Assembly: GCA_027621915.1 (NCBI GenBank)
Contig: JAQCAD010000005.1
Coordinates: 1-64,000 of the forward strand
Source: Pseudomonadota bacterium
GTDB taxonomy: Bacteria; Pseudomonadota; Gammaproteobacteria; Steroidobacterales; Woeseiaceae
Reading direction: 5' to 3'
Length of the DNA: 64,000 nucleotides
Under the pieces are notes generated by a model. It saw nothing but the letters and a program-made list of their open reading frames with translations, searched no databases and was not told the DNA's origin. Positions 18,346-26,912 of this stretch are shown here, one piece after another. The stretch's first letter is position 1. Every line of letters starts with the position of its first letter. A program made the translations under genes and the position numbers.

Positions 18346-18933
18346 TTGGCAGATCAGATTCTTAAGCATTTCGTTAACGGCAATCCGATATCCGGACCGT
18401 CTCCAGCCGGATTGCAGCAGGCAATTTTTGCTATGGGTTGTTTCTGGGGTGCGGAGCGCCTCTTCTGGCAGACGCCCGGCGTGTATAGCACTGCCGTAGG
18501 TTACGCCGGTGGAAACGTATCGAACGCAACTTATAAGCAGGTTTGCAGCGGCGAAACTGGCCACGCCGAAGTCGTCCGGGTCGTTTTTGACCCGGACGAG
18601 ATCAGCTACGGTGACCTTACGCAAATATTCTGGGAAAACCACAACCCGACGCAGGGTGATCGCCAGGGCAATGACGTCGGAACGCAGTATCGATCAGCGA
18701 TTTTCACCATCTCTGACGAGCAGGGAGCGACGGCCCGATCGTCATTGCGGTCGTATCAGAAAGAGCTGACTGGGGCAGGCTTCGGCAGCATTACGACTGA
18801 GGTGAAGCCGCTCGACAAATTCTGGTACGCAGAGGATTACCATCAGCAATACCTGGCCAAGAATCCGGATGGATATTGCGGCCTGGGGGGAACCGGCGTC
18901 AGTTGCCCGGTCGGCGCTTTCGCCACCTCTTAA
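18346..18933 (+). CDS. msrA: Peptide-methionine (S)-S-oxide reductase MsrA
   Basis: Reduces methionine-S-sulfoxide in proteins using thioredoxin. The catalytic motif GCFWG is at about residues 31-35, followed by [24 protein letters not shown], the substrate pocket (YHQQYL) and a C-terminal resolving cysteine (GVSCPVG), all typical for MsrA. Length is about 195 residues. I chose TTG 18346, preceded by GGAGA at the proper distance and one base after the M23 stop; the in-frame start at 18319 lies inside the M23 gene. The N-terminus shows no signal peptide, so it is cytoplasmic. Confidence 0.93.
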   Translation: MADQILKHFVNGNPISGPSPAGLQQAIFAMGCFWGAERLFWQTPGVYSTAVGYAGGNVSNATYKQVCSGETGHAEVVRVVFDPDEISYGDLTQIFWENHNPTQGDRQGNDVGTQYRSAIFTISDEQGATARSSLRSYQKELTGAGFGSITTEVKPLDKFWYAEDYHQQYLAKNPDGYCGLGGTGVSCPVGAFATS

Positions 18934-19004
18934 GAATGTCTGGCGGGATACGCTGTAGTATTCTGCCCCTCCCCGGACTACCAAGGCGATACAACTTGGC
19001 CACC

Positions 19005-19598
19005 ATGAGCAAAGGGCGAAAGCCCAGACGACCAACCCGCGCCAAGGCCGAAGAGGCCGTTGAAACCCTGCTCCTCTGGGCTGGCGAAGACCCGCGCCGG
19101 GAAGGCCTGGTTGATACGCCAAGACGGGTCGCCGCTGCCTACGAAGATTGGTTCAGCGGCTACAAAGATGATCCGGTCACGGCCTTGCAGCGAACTTTCG
19201 AAGAGGTCGAAGGCTACGATGAGATGATCGTCCTGCGTGACATTTCCTTCGAGTCCCATTGCGAACATCACATGGCCCCCATTATTGGCGTTGCCCATGT
19301 TGGCTATTTGCCGAGCAACAAGGTTGTTGGCATCAGTAAACTCGCGCGTGTCGTAGAAACTTTTGCGCGACGCTTTCAGGTCCAGGAAAAAATGACAGCA
19401 CAAATCGCGAACTGCATCAGTGATGTACTTAAGCCCAAGGGCGTTGGCGTCGTGATTGACGCGGTGCATCAATGCATGACAACGCGCGGGGTACACAAGC
19501 CCGGCGTTTCCATGGTCACCAGTCAGATGCTTGGTACGTTCAGACGTGACGCCCGAACGCGTGCGGAATTCCTGCGGATGATTGGAAAAGACAGATAA
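19005..19598 (+). CDS. folE: GTP cyclohydrolase I
   Basis: Converts GTP to 7,8-dihydroneopterin triphosphate, the first step of folate synthesis. The 197-residue protein has the zinc-site motif [12 protein letters not shown] with Cys and His ligands, [19 protein letters not shown], and the C-terminal [18 protein letters not shown] active-site segment, all diagnostic. Start at ATG 19005 ([11 protein letters not shown]); the upstream extension overlaps msrA and has no homology. The stop is three bases before the next start (19602), which suggests co-transcription with the SMP-30-like gene although no metabolic link is evident. Confidence 0.95.
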   Translation: MSKGRKPRRPTRAKAEEAVETLLLWAGEDPRREGLVDTPRRVAAAYEDWFSGYKDDPVTALQRTFEEVEGYDEMIVLRDISFESHCEHHMAPIIGVAHVGYLPSNKVVGISKLARVVETFARRFQVQEKMTAQIANCISDVLKPKGVGVVIDAVHQCMTTRGVHKPGVSMVTSQMLGTFRRDARTRAEFLRMIGKDR

Positions 19599-19601
19599 CT
19601 T

Positions 19602-20705
19602 ATGAGCGCGCTGCGATCCACAGTCGGTGCACTAATGTTTCTCGTATTTTCACTGTTTCTTTATCTTTTTCTCTGGCCCGTCCCGCTGGAGCCGGTTGCC
19701 TGGGTCGCCCCCACGGACGCGGGTCTGGTTGACCCGTTTGAGCCCAATGACCGTTTGCGAAGCGCTCGCTACGTCGATTTGGGAGTTCACGAGGGGCCGG
19801 AAGATATAGCGCGGGGACCGGACGGCCTGCTTTACACCGCGACGAGCGACGGCAATATTATTCGCTTCGATCAAAACGGGAGTTCAATCGAGACGTTCGC
19901 AGATGCAGGTGGCCGCCCACTGGGGATGGAGTTCGACACGTACGGCAACCTGATCGTGGCAAATGCTTATCTTGGCCTTCAACGCATCAGTCGTGATGGT
20001 CAGGTATCAACGCTGGTCGATGAATTCAACGGCAAGAAAATTGTGTATGCCGACGACGTTGCGATCGCCAACGACGGTATTATTTATTTTTCTGACGCGA
20101 GTTCTAAATTCGGTGCCAGCATCTCGGGTGGTTCCTACGTGGCCAGCGTGTTGGACATTATGGAACACGGCGGACATGGTCGGGTATTTCGCCATGACCC
20201 GGCGATTGGAGAAACGTTGCTCGTTCTCGACGGACTGAATTTCGCAAATGGAGTTGCCGTCAGTGAAGATCAACGCTATCTGCTGATCAACGAAACAGGG
20301 AGCTACAGAATATTGCGTTACTGGCTCAGTGGTCCCGATCAAGGCAGGCGCGAAGTAATTATCGACAATCTGCCGGGCTTTCCTGACAACATAAATAACG
20401 GACTTAACGGCAAGTTCTGGGTCGGCCTGATTGCGCCGCGCAACGAGCTACTTGACCAAATGGCACCTAAACCGTGGCTCAGAAAATTGGTGCAGAGATT
20501 GCCCGCATCGGTCCGGCCACAGGCTGCGCCTTCGTCACATGTCATCGCAATTACCGGTGACGGCGAAGTATTGATGAACCTGCAAGACACCAGTGCGCGC
20601 CTGCCGGCGCTGACCGGAGTATTTGAAACGCGCGATGTCCTGTGGCTCTCGACGCTCTTCGGCAATCGTGTTGGCCGGCTCGACAAGCAGGACCTGGCCA
20701 GGTGA
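19602..20705 (+). CDS. SMP-30/strictosidine-synthase-like beta-propeller protein
   Basis: A 367-residue protein with one N-terminal transmembrane anchor (about residues 8-26) and a six-bladed propeller. Signature elements are GPEDIARGPDGLLYTATSDGNIIRF, RPLGMEFDTYGNLIVANAYLGL and the YFSDASSKF-type metal-site loop (each read in part), plus FANGVAVS, which fits adipocyte plasma-membrane-associated/strictosidine-synthase-like proteins. These are lactonase-like esterases, with unknown substrates in bacteria. It overlaps the 3' end of no other gene and runs directly into the SRPBCC-GyrI gene (10 bases). Confidence 0.82.
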   Translation: MSALRSTVGALMFLVFSLFLYLFLWPVPLEPVAWVAPTDAGLVDPFEPNDRLRSARYVDLGVHEGPEDIARGPDGLLYTATSDGNIIRFDQNGSSIETFADAGGRPLGMEFDTYGNLIVANAYLGLQRISRDGQVSTLVDEFNGKKIVYADDVAIANDGIIYFSDASSKFGASISGGSYVASVLDIMEHGGHGRVFRHDPAIGETLLVLDGLNFANGVAVSEDQRYLLINETGSYRILRYWLSGPDQGRREVIIDNLPGFPDNINNGLNGKFWVGLIAPRNELLDQMAPKPWLRKLVQRLPASVRPQAAPSSHVIAITGDGEVLMNLQDTSARLPALTGVFETRDVLWLSTLFGNRVGRLDKQDLAR

Positions 20706-20715
20706 GTCAATCGAC

Positions 20716-21762
20716 TTGAACCCGGCCATTTCTGCAGTGTCGGGCACCGCCAGATTTTGGCGCTGGGGCGGCAGCTTTTGCCTGGTCCTTGTTCTGACTG
20801 GCCTTGTACTTCCGTCGCGTCTCCACGTCGAGCGTGAAATATTTGTTAGTGCCGGGCAAGCGACAATATTCGCACTCATCAATGACTTCCGTCAGATGGA
20901 AAAGTGGTCGCCAAAAGCGAACGATGACCCGAACGCGCGAATCCGGTTCTCGGGACCTCCGCGCGGCATCGGCACGAGCATCACTTGGAGCGGACAGATC
21001 GTCGGGCAGGGCCAACAGTCAATTACGATGAGTCACCCATACGACAGGATTACGTCCGTTGTCGATCTGGGTGATGGTCACGAAGCCACGGTATCGTTCG
21101 CGCTCGAGGAAAAGGATGGTATGACCCGCGTTGTATGGTCATGGGACCGCAATTACGGCTGGAACATAGCCGGTCGTTTTTTCGGCATCATGCAAAAACG
21201 CATCATCGGCGCGAATTACGAACAGGACCTTGCCAGGCTTGCTGAGCTGGCCGAGCGCCTGCCACGCGCGGATTTCAGCGATCTGCAAGTTGAGCAGATT
21301 GTCGTCGAGGCGATCGAGATTGCGTTCCTTCGCACCACGAGCGTCCCAGAGGCCGCTGCAATCTCCGAGGCTATGGGCGATTCTTATTTTGAAATCCTGA
21401 GCTTCATTGACCGATACGGTCTGAAAGCGGCCGGTGCACCCATATCAATAACGCGTACATTTAGCGGCTCCGACCTCGTCTTCGACGCCGCCATTCCGGC
21501 CCGTGGAATCACGGCCACAACACCCCGCAATGAACATGCAGTCAAGATCGGGGCAACCTATGCCGGGCCTGTCATCCGCGTGCGGCACACCGGATCGTAC
21601 GCAACCCTGGGGCACACCCACGACAAGATCGCAGCGTACCTGGCGGCAATGGGCATCGTAAGAAATGGAGATGCCTGGGAATCTTACATAAGCGACCCAA
21701 CCAAGACGCCCGAATCCGAATTACTGACTTATGTTTACTATCCGATCCGAAATCCGGACTAG
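20716..21762 (+). CDS. Membrane-anchored SRPBCC - GyrI-like two-domain protein
   Basis: About 348 residues: a transmembrane anchor near the N-terminus (CLVLVLTGLVLPSRLHV), an SRPBCC ligand-binding domain (about 30-180; ATIFALINDFRQMEKWSPKA), and a C-terminal GyrI-like/effector-binding domain (about 200-348; HTGSYATLGHTHDKIAAYLAAMG, read in part). The combination of polyketide-cyclase-like and GyrI-like domains occurs in uncharacterised proteins. The start is uncertain. TTG 20716 follows the previous stop by 10 bases, and the frame is open further upstream inside the SMP-30-like gene. It is probably co-expressed with folE and the propeller gene. Confidence 0.7.
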   Translation: MNPAISAVSGTARFWRWGGSFCLVLVLTGLVLPSRLHVEREIFVSAGQATIFALINDFRQMEKWSPKANDDPNARIRFSGPPRGIGTSITWSGQIVGQGQQSITMSHPYDRITSVVDLGDGHEATVSFALEEKDGMTRVVWSWDRNYGWNIAGRFFGIMQKRIIGANYEQDLARLAELAERLPRADFSDLQVEQIVVEAIEIAFLRTTSVPEAAAISEAMGDSYFEILSFIDRYGLKAAGAPISITRTFSGSDLVFDAAIPARGITATTPRNEHAVKIGATYAGPVIRVRHTGSYATLGHTHDKIAAYLAAMGIVRNGDAWESYISDPTKTPESELLTYVYYPIRNPD

Positions 21763-21784
21763 GAATCGCCCGGTTACCGGATTT

Positions 21785-22156
21785 TCAGACAGATTTGATA
21801 AGGAAGGGAGGTACGTGAGTTTTGCTACCGATACGGACCGGCACCGATTCGCGGGCCAGATCTGCGAATTGAACCACTTCGGTATAGAGCTCGATCATCA
21901 TATGCGCGCATTCGTCGGCTTCGACAATCGACATCTTGCGAACCGTCGCGCGAATTCGCCCTTCACCATTTAACGGCGCGACGCCACTCATCATCTTGCG
22001 CAGATCGGCAAAGGACTGTTTCACGGTGACAGGGAGTTCGTCGACATCGACCTCGGCGAGATTTTCTTCAAACGCCTTTATAAGTCTTTGTTTTATATCA
22101 CCATGGCCGGCGAGCACCGACACGGCGGCGTAGAACGAATTGAGGTGGTTGGACAT
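21785..22156 (-). CDS. Conserved hypothetical protein
   Basis: A 123-residue helical protein starting MSNHLNSFYAAVSVLAGHGDIKQRL behind GGAG. I do not recognise a named family. It has no signal peptide, no membrane helix and no cysteine cluster; the sequence alternates amphipathic helices and looks like a small cytoplasmic or regulatory protein. It lies downstream of ileS on the same strand with a gap of about 180 bp and converges on the SRPBCC-GyrI gene. A GTG two codons earlier is an alternative start. Confidence 0.65.
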   Translation of the reverse strand: MSNHLNSFYAAVSVLAGHGDIKQRLIKAFEENLAEVDVDELPVTVKQSFADLRKMMSGVAPLNGEGRIRATVRKMSIVEADECAHMMIELYTEVVQFADLARESVPVRIGSKTHVPPFLIKSV

Positions 22157-22339
22157 TTCCACTCCAGCGTTATTTTTATTTGTATGTCGCTTTTTTCCTC
22201 TCAGAGCGACTTCTTACGCGTCGGAGCACTGCTGCCTCCTGCAGCTTGCGGATGAAATCCGCTAAATTCCCTGTCTACTCCTGAGGTATCAAATACCTGC
22301 GTTGCTTTTTTATACCAGATTATCGGAACCCCATGCAAC

Positions 22340-25300
22340 TTAAGTTGCTCGACTTGGGGCTCGACTGATTTCAATCGTCCAGTTTTCATCGTCCAGCGTC
22401 CGCTCTTCCCGGTAAAGCGCTTTCTGCTGCCCGACGGACCAGTCAGTTGCGAGGGTTTCGGCCATCAGGTATTCCCGATGTTCCTCCAGCGCCGCAGTAA
22501 CTCCCGTTGAACCTGAAACGCCAAGCACTATCCGATCCGATACCTCAAGGCCAGCCTGTTTGCGCGCCTCCTGCACGGTGCGAATAAGCTCCCGCGCGAC
22601 GCCTTCGCGAATCAATTGATCGTTCAGGCTGGTGTCCAGGGCAGTGAGATAGCCGCCGTCTTCGCCACACGCGTAACCCGCGGCGGAACTCGTTTCAATC
22701 AGTACATCTTCCTCACCTAGCGAAATCGGCTCGCCCAGGACATCGATATTGAACGTTTCCCCGCGCGCAACGCTGCCCGCAATCATTGCGCCATCGGCCT
22801 CCTCGAGTGCTTTTTTTATCTGTGGCACAAGTTTGCCGTAGCGTTTCCCAATTCTCGGCAGATTTGGTTTTATGCGATACGTCACCAGGCCGGCATCACG
22901 AGCGATAAATTCCATGGACTTGACATTCAGTTCCTCCAGGACCTGTTCAAGATGACCCTGAAGCGCCCTGGCTGCCTTGTCGTCCGGCGTTCTGACCAGC
23001 AATCTCGACAGTGGCTGACGAGTGCGCACTCCGGACTGGTTTCGCGCGGCGCGGGCGAGCCCGACAACTTTTTGCACTACATCAATTTCGTAAAGGAGAT
23101 CCGCATCGTCGAACGATTCGTTCACCATTGGCCATTCAAACATATGCACACTGACGGGCGCATCCGGATCCAGGTTTCTCACCAGGTTTTGATACACGTG
23201 TTCGGAAAGAAACGGCACGAATGGCGCCATGAGCCGGTGAGCCGTGTGCAGACACTCGTAAAGCGTCAGATACGCTGCGCGTTTGTCCGTTATATCGGTC
23301 GATTTCCAGAATCGGCGCCGATTGCGTCGCACATACCAGTTGCTCAGCTGATCGATGAACGACTCGATCGCATCACCTGCACGTTTGGCATCGAAAGCAT
23401 CTAACGCCTCCGTACACGTCCGAACTGTCTGGTTGAGCAACGCAATCGCCCAGCGATCTATTTCAGGCCTTTCAGCGACAGGAATGCGGTCGGCCGGATC
23501 GAAGTTGTCAATTCGCGCGTAGAGCACGAAGAAGCTGTACGTGTTCCAGAATGTATTGACGAACGAACTTGCGACATCCTGAACGATATCTACGGATATC
23601 CGTTTGAGAACCTCCGGGCTGAGTCGCGCGAGAAAATACCAGCGCAATGAGTCGGCGCCGACAGTGTCGAACACATCGTAGGGGTCGACGATATTGCCGA
23701 CGGACTTGGACATCTTCTTACCATCCTGATCCACGATCAGATTCAGGCAGATGCAATTCTTGTAAGCTACGCTGTCCGAAACCAGAGTCGAGATTGCATG
23801 TAGCGTGTAAAACCATCCACGGGTCTGATCGATCGCCTCACAGATGTAGTCCGCCGGAAAGTGTTGTTCGAAAGTCTCGACGTTTTCAAACGGGTAATGC
23901 CACTGCGCGTATGACATAGCGCCGGAATCGAACCAGCAATCAATTACTTCAGGTACGCGACGATACGTTCTCCCGTCCTTTTCGAAAATAACGTCATCTA
24001 TCGCAGGACGATGCAGATCAAGCTTGCTCAGATCGCGACCGGCCAGCGCCTCGAGCTCAGCGACCGAGCCTGTACAAACGTAGTCGCCTTCACCGTCTGT
24101 CCAAACGGGCAACGGCGTGCCCCAAAAACGTTCGCGGGATAAAGCCCAGTCAACATTATTCTCCAGCCATTTTCCGAAACGTCCATCGCGAATATTTTCA
24201 GGAATCCAATTGATTGTTTTATTGAGTTCGACCATCCGGTCACGATAGTCGGACGTACGGATATACCAGGCATTCTTGGCGTAATAGATGACTGGATCAC
24301 CCGTGCGCCAGCCAAATGGATAACTGTGCCGGTACGTTTCCGAACGGAACATGAGTCCCCGCTCTTTGAGAATCCGGATCAGTGGCTTGTCAGCGTCTTT
24401 AAAAAACATTCCGGCTACTGGCTCAATTTCAGGAAGGAAGTTTCCGTCAAGGCCAACTGCGTGAATGACAGGAAGTCCGTGCGCTTGTCCGAGCGCCAGA
24501 TCGTCTACGCCATAGGCAGGTGCCGTATGAACGATGCCGGTTCCGGATTCGGTGCTGACAAATTCGCCGGCGACAACGCGGAATGCGTCGCCATCTACCT
24601 CGAAATAGCTGAAAAGCCGCTCATATCGCAATCCAATCAGATCACTGCCTTTGACATTTTTGACAACCTTGTGCGGAACGTCACGCAAGACAGATTCACG
24701 TAATGCGTCGGCAAGAATAAGTGTCTCGCCGTCTGCGTCTACATAGACGTAGTCTATGTCCGGGTGCACCGCCAAAAGCATGTTAGCTGGCAGTGTCCAT
24801 GGAGTGGTTGTCCACACCAGAAAAGATGTGCGCTTCTCGCCCTTGACGTTGAACCGAACGAATACTGAAGGATCGTCCACATCTTTGTAACCCAGCGCCA
24901 GTTCGTGGGATGACAACGTCGCGCCAATGCGCGGATCGTATGGGACGACTTTGTATCCTGGGTAGATCAGACCTTTGTCCCAGATCGTTTTTAAAAGGTG
25001 CCATTCACTTTCGATAAAACTGTTGTGCAGCGTGTAATAGGCTTCATCGAGATTGACCCAGAAGCCCATTCTCTCGGTCATTTTTTCCCAGTCACCGATG
25101 TAACGCATAACGGATTCGCGACAGAGCCGCGTAAATTCAGCGATACCAACTTTGTCTTCGATTTCCTGCTTGTCGTAGCTTTCTATCTTTTTATCGCGCT
25201 TGAGCTGCTTTTCCACTTCGTGCTCGACGGGCAAGCCATGTGTATCCCAACCCGCTTTACGTGGCACATGGAAACCGCGCATCGTTTTATAGCGTGGATA

Positions 25301-25504
25301 GATGTCCTTAAAGCTGCGCGCAAGTACATGATGAATGCCCGGCTTGCCGTTAGCTGTCGGAGGACCTTCGTTGAAAGTGAAAAGCGGCCGCCCTTCCGAC
25401 ATTTTCAAGGTCTCCGCAAATACGTTGTGGTTGCGCCAGAAGTCGAGCACGTCGTTTTCAAGTGTCGGCCCATCGTAGCGACCTGATACTTCTTTAAGAC
25501 TCAT
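22340..25504 (-). CDS. ileS: Isoleucyl-tRNA synthetase, type 2 (IleRS2), with an altered HIGH motif (GIHH)
   Basis: Charges tRNA-Ile. The 1054-residue class Ia enzyme has the Rossmann fold start (EGPPTANGKPGIHHVLARSFKD), the editing domain (about 200-400; VVWTTTPWTLP appears as FLVWTTTPWTLPANML), the KMSKS loop (KKMSKSVGN at 23702-23716) and an anticodon-binding domain with a long C-terminal region typical of type 2 (eukaryotic-like) IleRS. The HIGH tetrapeptide reads GIHH (25328-25339), so the first and third positions are swapped relative to HxGH. ATG 25504 follows AGGACAGGAAAAC; the 90-codon upstream extension is the riboswitch leader and is not coding. No lspA follows, unlike the common ileS-lspA order. 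Likely acquired horizontally and probably mupirocin-resistant, by family knowledge. Confidence 0.95.
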   Translation of the reverse strand: MSLKEVSGRYDGPTLENDVLDFWRNHNVFAETLKMSEGRPLFTFNEGPPTANGKPGIHHVLARSFKDIYPRYKTMRGFHVPRKAGWDTHGLPVEHEVEKQLKRDKKIESYDKQEIEDKVGIAEFTRLCRESVMRYIGDWEKMTERMGFWVNLDEAYYTLHNSFIESEWHLLKTIWDKGLIYPGYKVVPYDPRIGATLSSHELALGYKDVDDPSVFVRFNVKGEKRTSFLVWTTTPWTLPANMLLAVHPDIDYVYVDADGETLILADALRESVLRDVPHKVVKNVKGSDLIGLRYERLFSYFEVDGDAFRVVAGEFVSTESGTGIVHTAPAYGVDDLALGQAHGLPVIHAVGLDGNFLPEIEPVAGMFFKDADKPLIRILKERGLMFRSETYRHSYPFGWRTGDPVIYYAKNAWYIRTSDYRDRMVELNKTINWIPENIRDGRFGKWLENNVDWALSRERFWGTPLPVWTDGEGDYVCTGSVAELEALAGRDLSKLDLHRPAIDDVIFEKDGRTYRRVPEVIDCWFDSGAMSYAQWHYPFENVETFEQHFPADYICEAIDQTRGWFYTLHAISTLVSDSVAYKNCICLNLIVDQDGKKMSKSVGNIVDPYDVFDTVGADSLRWYFLARLSPEVLKRISVDIVQDVASSFVNTFWNTYSFFVLYARIDNFDPADRIPVAERPEIDRWAIALLNQTVRTCTEALDAFDAKRAGDAIESFIDQLSNWYVRRNRRRFWKSTDITDKRAAYLTLYECLHTAHRLMAPFVPFLSEHVYQNLVRNLDPDAPVSVHMFEWPMVNESFDDADLLYEIDVVQKVVGLARAARNQSGVRTRQPLSRLLVRTPDDKAARALQGHLEQVLEELNVKSMEFIARDAGLVTYRIKPNLPRIGKRYGKLVPQIKKALEEADGAMIAGSVARGETFNIDVLGEPISLGEEDVLIETSSAAGYACGEDGGYLTALDTSLNDQLIREGVARELIRTVQEARKQAGLEVSDRIVLGVSGSTGVTAALEEHREYLMAETLATDWSVGQQKALYREERTLDDENWTIEISRAPSRAT

Positions 25505-25571
25505 GTTTTCCTGTCCTTCATAAAACCACTTCCGAGCATCCTTCCCTTCGAAGCATAGATACGGTCCTGCA

Positions 25572-25607
25572 TAAAAAGAAACCCCGAACGCCGTTACGCG
25601 TCCGGGG
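25572..25607 (-). terminator. Intrinsic terminator of the ileS T-box leader
   Basis: On the minus strand, CCCCGGACGC pairs with GCGTTCGGGG (25582-25607) as a 10-bp stem with one G-U pair and a 6-base loop, followed by a U-rich run (25572-25581). The 5' arm shares its CCCCGG with the antiterminator, so the two structures exclude each other. Confidence 0.85.
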
Positions 25608-25829
25608 CGATATGAATTCAGTCGCGGTACCACCCGGTTCACAAAGCATCTGAAATACTTTGCCTCAATGAGCCCGGTTTCGAGGGCAAGCCGGCCAAGC
25701 CTAATACGCATGAAAAGCGATTCGGTCGGCGACTCAGGGGTGATATTCGACGGGATTCGATCCGGGGCTTTCACCGTCCCCCGGTCGCTTTGAACAAATG
25801 CTCCGCCTGTTTGTCCCCTTCAGCGTCCT
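25572..25829 (-). promoter_or_regulatory. T-box riboswitch (tRNA-Ile specific) upstream of ileS
   Basis: Reading 5' to 3' on the minus strand, Stem I begins GGAC-GCTGA-AGGGG and closes with CCCCT-GA-GTC, giving the base helix and a kink-turn. Next comes the specifier loop with GAAT then ATC (25742-25744) then A, where ATC is an isoleucine codon. The upper helix GGCGG/CCGTC leads to a distal hairpin (CCGGGG/CCCCGG) whose loop contains GGTG. A stem III-like hairpin (CAAAG/CTTTG) precedes the T-box GGGTGGTACCGCG (25623-25635). The antiterminator forms by CCGGG/CCCGG and GCG/CGC around the bulge UGGU, which would pair with the ACCA end of uncharged tRNA-Ile. Uncharged tRNA-Ile thus favours read-through. 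This accounts for the only gene-free stretch above 300 bp. Confidence 0.93.
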
Positions 25830-25836
25830 GCAAGGG

Positions 25837-25865
25837 AAACTAGCTTCGACAGGTGAAAATTACAA
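25837..25865 (-). promoter_or_regulatory. Candidate promoter of the T-box leader
   Basis: On the minus strand TTGTAA (25860-25865) is separated by 17 bases from TAGTTT (25837-25842). The predicted start, near 25829, falls at the first base of Stem I. Both hexamers are imperfect, but the position fits the leader exactly. Confidence 0.5.
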
Positions 25866-25869
25866 GAGG

Positions 25870-25892
25870 AAAAGGGGTCAGAGCCCTTTTTT
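25870..25892. repeat. Dispersed repeat core GGGGTCAGAGCCC, single copy
   Basis: The 13-bp core (25874-25886) flanked by A4 and T6 is shared with two other loci in this window (41.3 kb and 44.3 kb). Here it stands alone, five bases upstream of the candidate -35 of the T-box leader and 55 bp from the start of the divergent epoxide hydrolase gene. Confidence 0.75.
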
Positions 25893-25946
25893 ACCTGTAA
25901 ACCCGTATCATTTCCCAAATCTGCAAAAAGAGCTCGCACACCGCTG

Positions 25947-26912
25947 ATGTCGATGAATCCTGCTTTCCCTGAACCCACCCTGGTTGACGCTGGCGACGTA
26001 AATCTTGCCGTGCACCAGATGGGCGCCGGCCGACCCATTATCCTGGTGCACGGTTTTCCCGAACTGGCATTTTCATGGCGACATCAGATTCCGATACTCG
26101 CTGCCGCCGGTTATCACGTTATCGCACCCGACATGCGTGGCTATGGAGGCTCCGACAAACCGGCCGACGTCGCGGACTACACCATTCAAAAACTGACAGG
26201 AGACCTGACGGGCCTGATGGATGCTTTGGGCCTGGACGAAGCACTTGTGGTTGGACATGACTGGGGCGCACTGGTGACATGGCAGATGGCGCTCCTGAAT
26301 CCGGAAAGAATGTCCGGTCTGGTCGCTCTGAATATTCCGTTCTTCAAGCGGCCGCCGATCAATCCGATTACGTTCATGCGCTTCAAAATCGGCAAGGACT
26401 TCTACATCGTTAATTTTCAAAAATCGGACGAAGCGGACCGGCGTTTTGCAGAGGATCCGGCTCGCTTCATCGATGTGATGATGCGTCGTCGGCGTGTAAA
26501 CCGGACCAGGCCACAGGGGAAACGCGTCAAACGTCGCCCGTTGAGTCTACTCGAGATGTTGGACAGGGAAGACCCGGGTGGCGAAGTACTGTTGACTCCG
26601 GATGAACTGAGAATCTATGCGAATGCCTTTGAATCTGGCGGATTTACCGGGCCCATTAACTGGTATCGAAACTTTTCTCAAAACTGGAGAAGCACAAAAT
26701 ATGTCGATCAGGTTGTCCGACCGCCTGCACTGTTTATTGGCGCATCGGACGATGCGATTGTTTCGGAACGACAAATCGAAGCCATGAAAACGAATGTCGT
26801 CGATCTTGAGATAAGGATGATTGAAGACTGCGGTCACTGGATGCAGCAGGAGAAGCCTGCCGAGCTGAATGAAATCCTGCTGGATTGGCTATTGCGGCGA
26901 TACCCGGCCTAG
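25947..26912 (+). CDS. Epoxide hydrolase-like alpha/beta hydrolase
   Basis: A 321-residue enzyme of the soluble epoxide hydrolase group. The oxyanion motif HGFPE (VHGFPELAFSWR), the nucleophile aspartate in GHDWGA, the charge-relay acid near GASDDAIV and the histidine in CGHWMQQEKP are all present, with a lid region between about 150 and 240. An Asp nucleophile in GHDWG separates epoxide hydrolases from esterases; haloalkane dehalogenases share the Asp but have a different context. The lid is unusually basic (RRRRVNRTRPQGKRVKRR). Its stop overlaps that of the convergent DsbA-like gene. It diverges from the T-box/ileS unit. Confidence 0.87.
   Translation: MSMNPAFPEPTLVDAGDVNLAVHQMGAGRPIILVHGFPELAFSWRHQIPILAAAGYHVIAPDMRGYGGSDKPADVADYTIQKLTGDLTGLMDALGLDEALVVGHDWGALVTWQMALLNPERMSGLVALNIPFFKRPPINPITFMRFKIGKDFYIVNFQKSDEADRRFAEDPARFIDVMMRRRRVNRTRPQGKRVKRRPLSLLEMLDREDPGGEVLLTPDELRIYANAFESGGFTGPINWYRNFSQNWRSTKYVDQVVRPPALFIGASDDAIVSERQIEAMKTNVVDLEIRMIEDCGHWMQQEKPAELNEILLDWLLRRYPA

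Noticed and set aside
22201-22389. Short minus-strand frame after ileS
   Set aside because: It starts inside the ileS 3' end in another frame with no ribosome site; probably noncoding.
25572-25607. Plain terminator for a gene upstream of ileS
   Set aside because: No minus-strand gene lies upstream, and the stem is mutually exclusive with a canonical antiterminator carrying the T-box sequence.
25505-25774. 90-codon N-terminal extension of IleRS
   Set aside because: The extension coincides with the T-box leader and terminator, and the ATG at 25504 has a good ribosome site and homology starts there.
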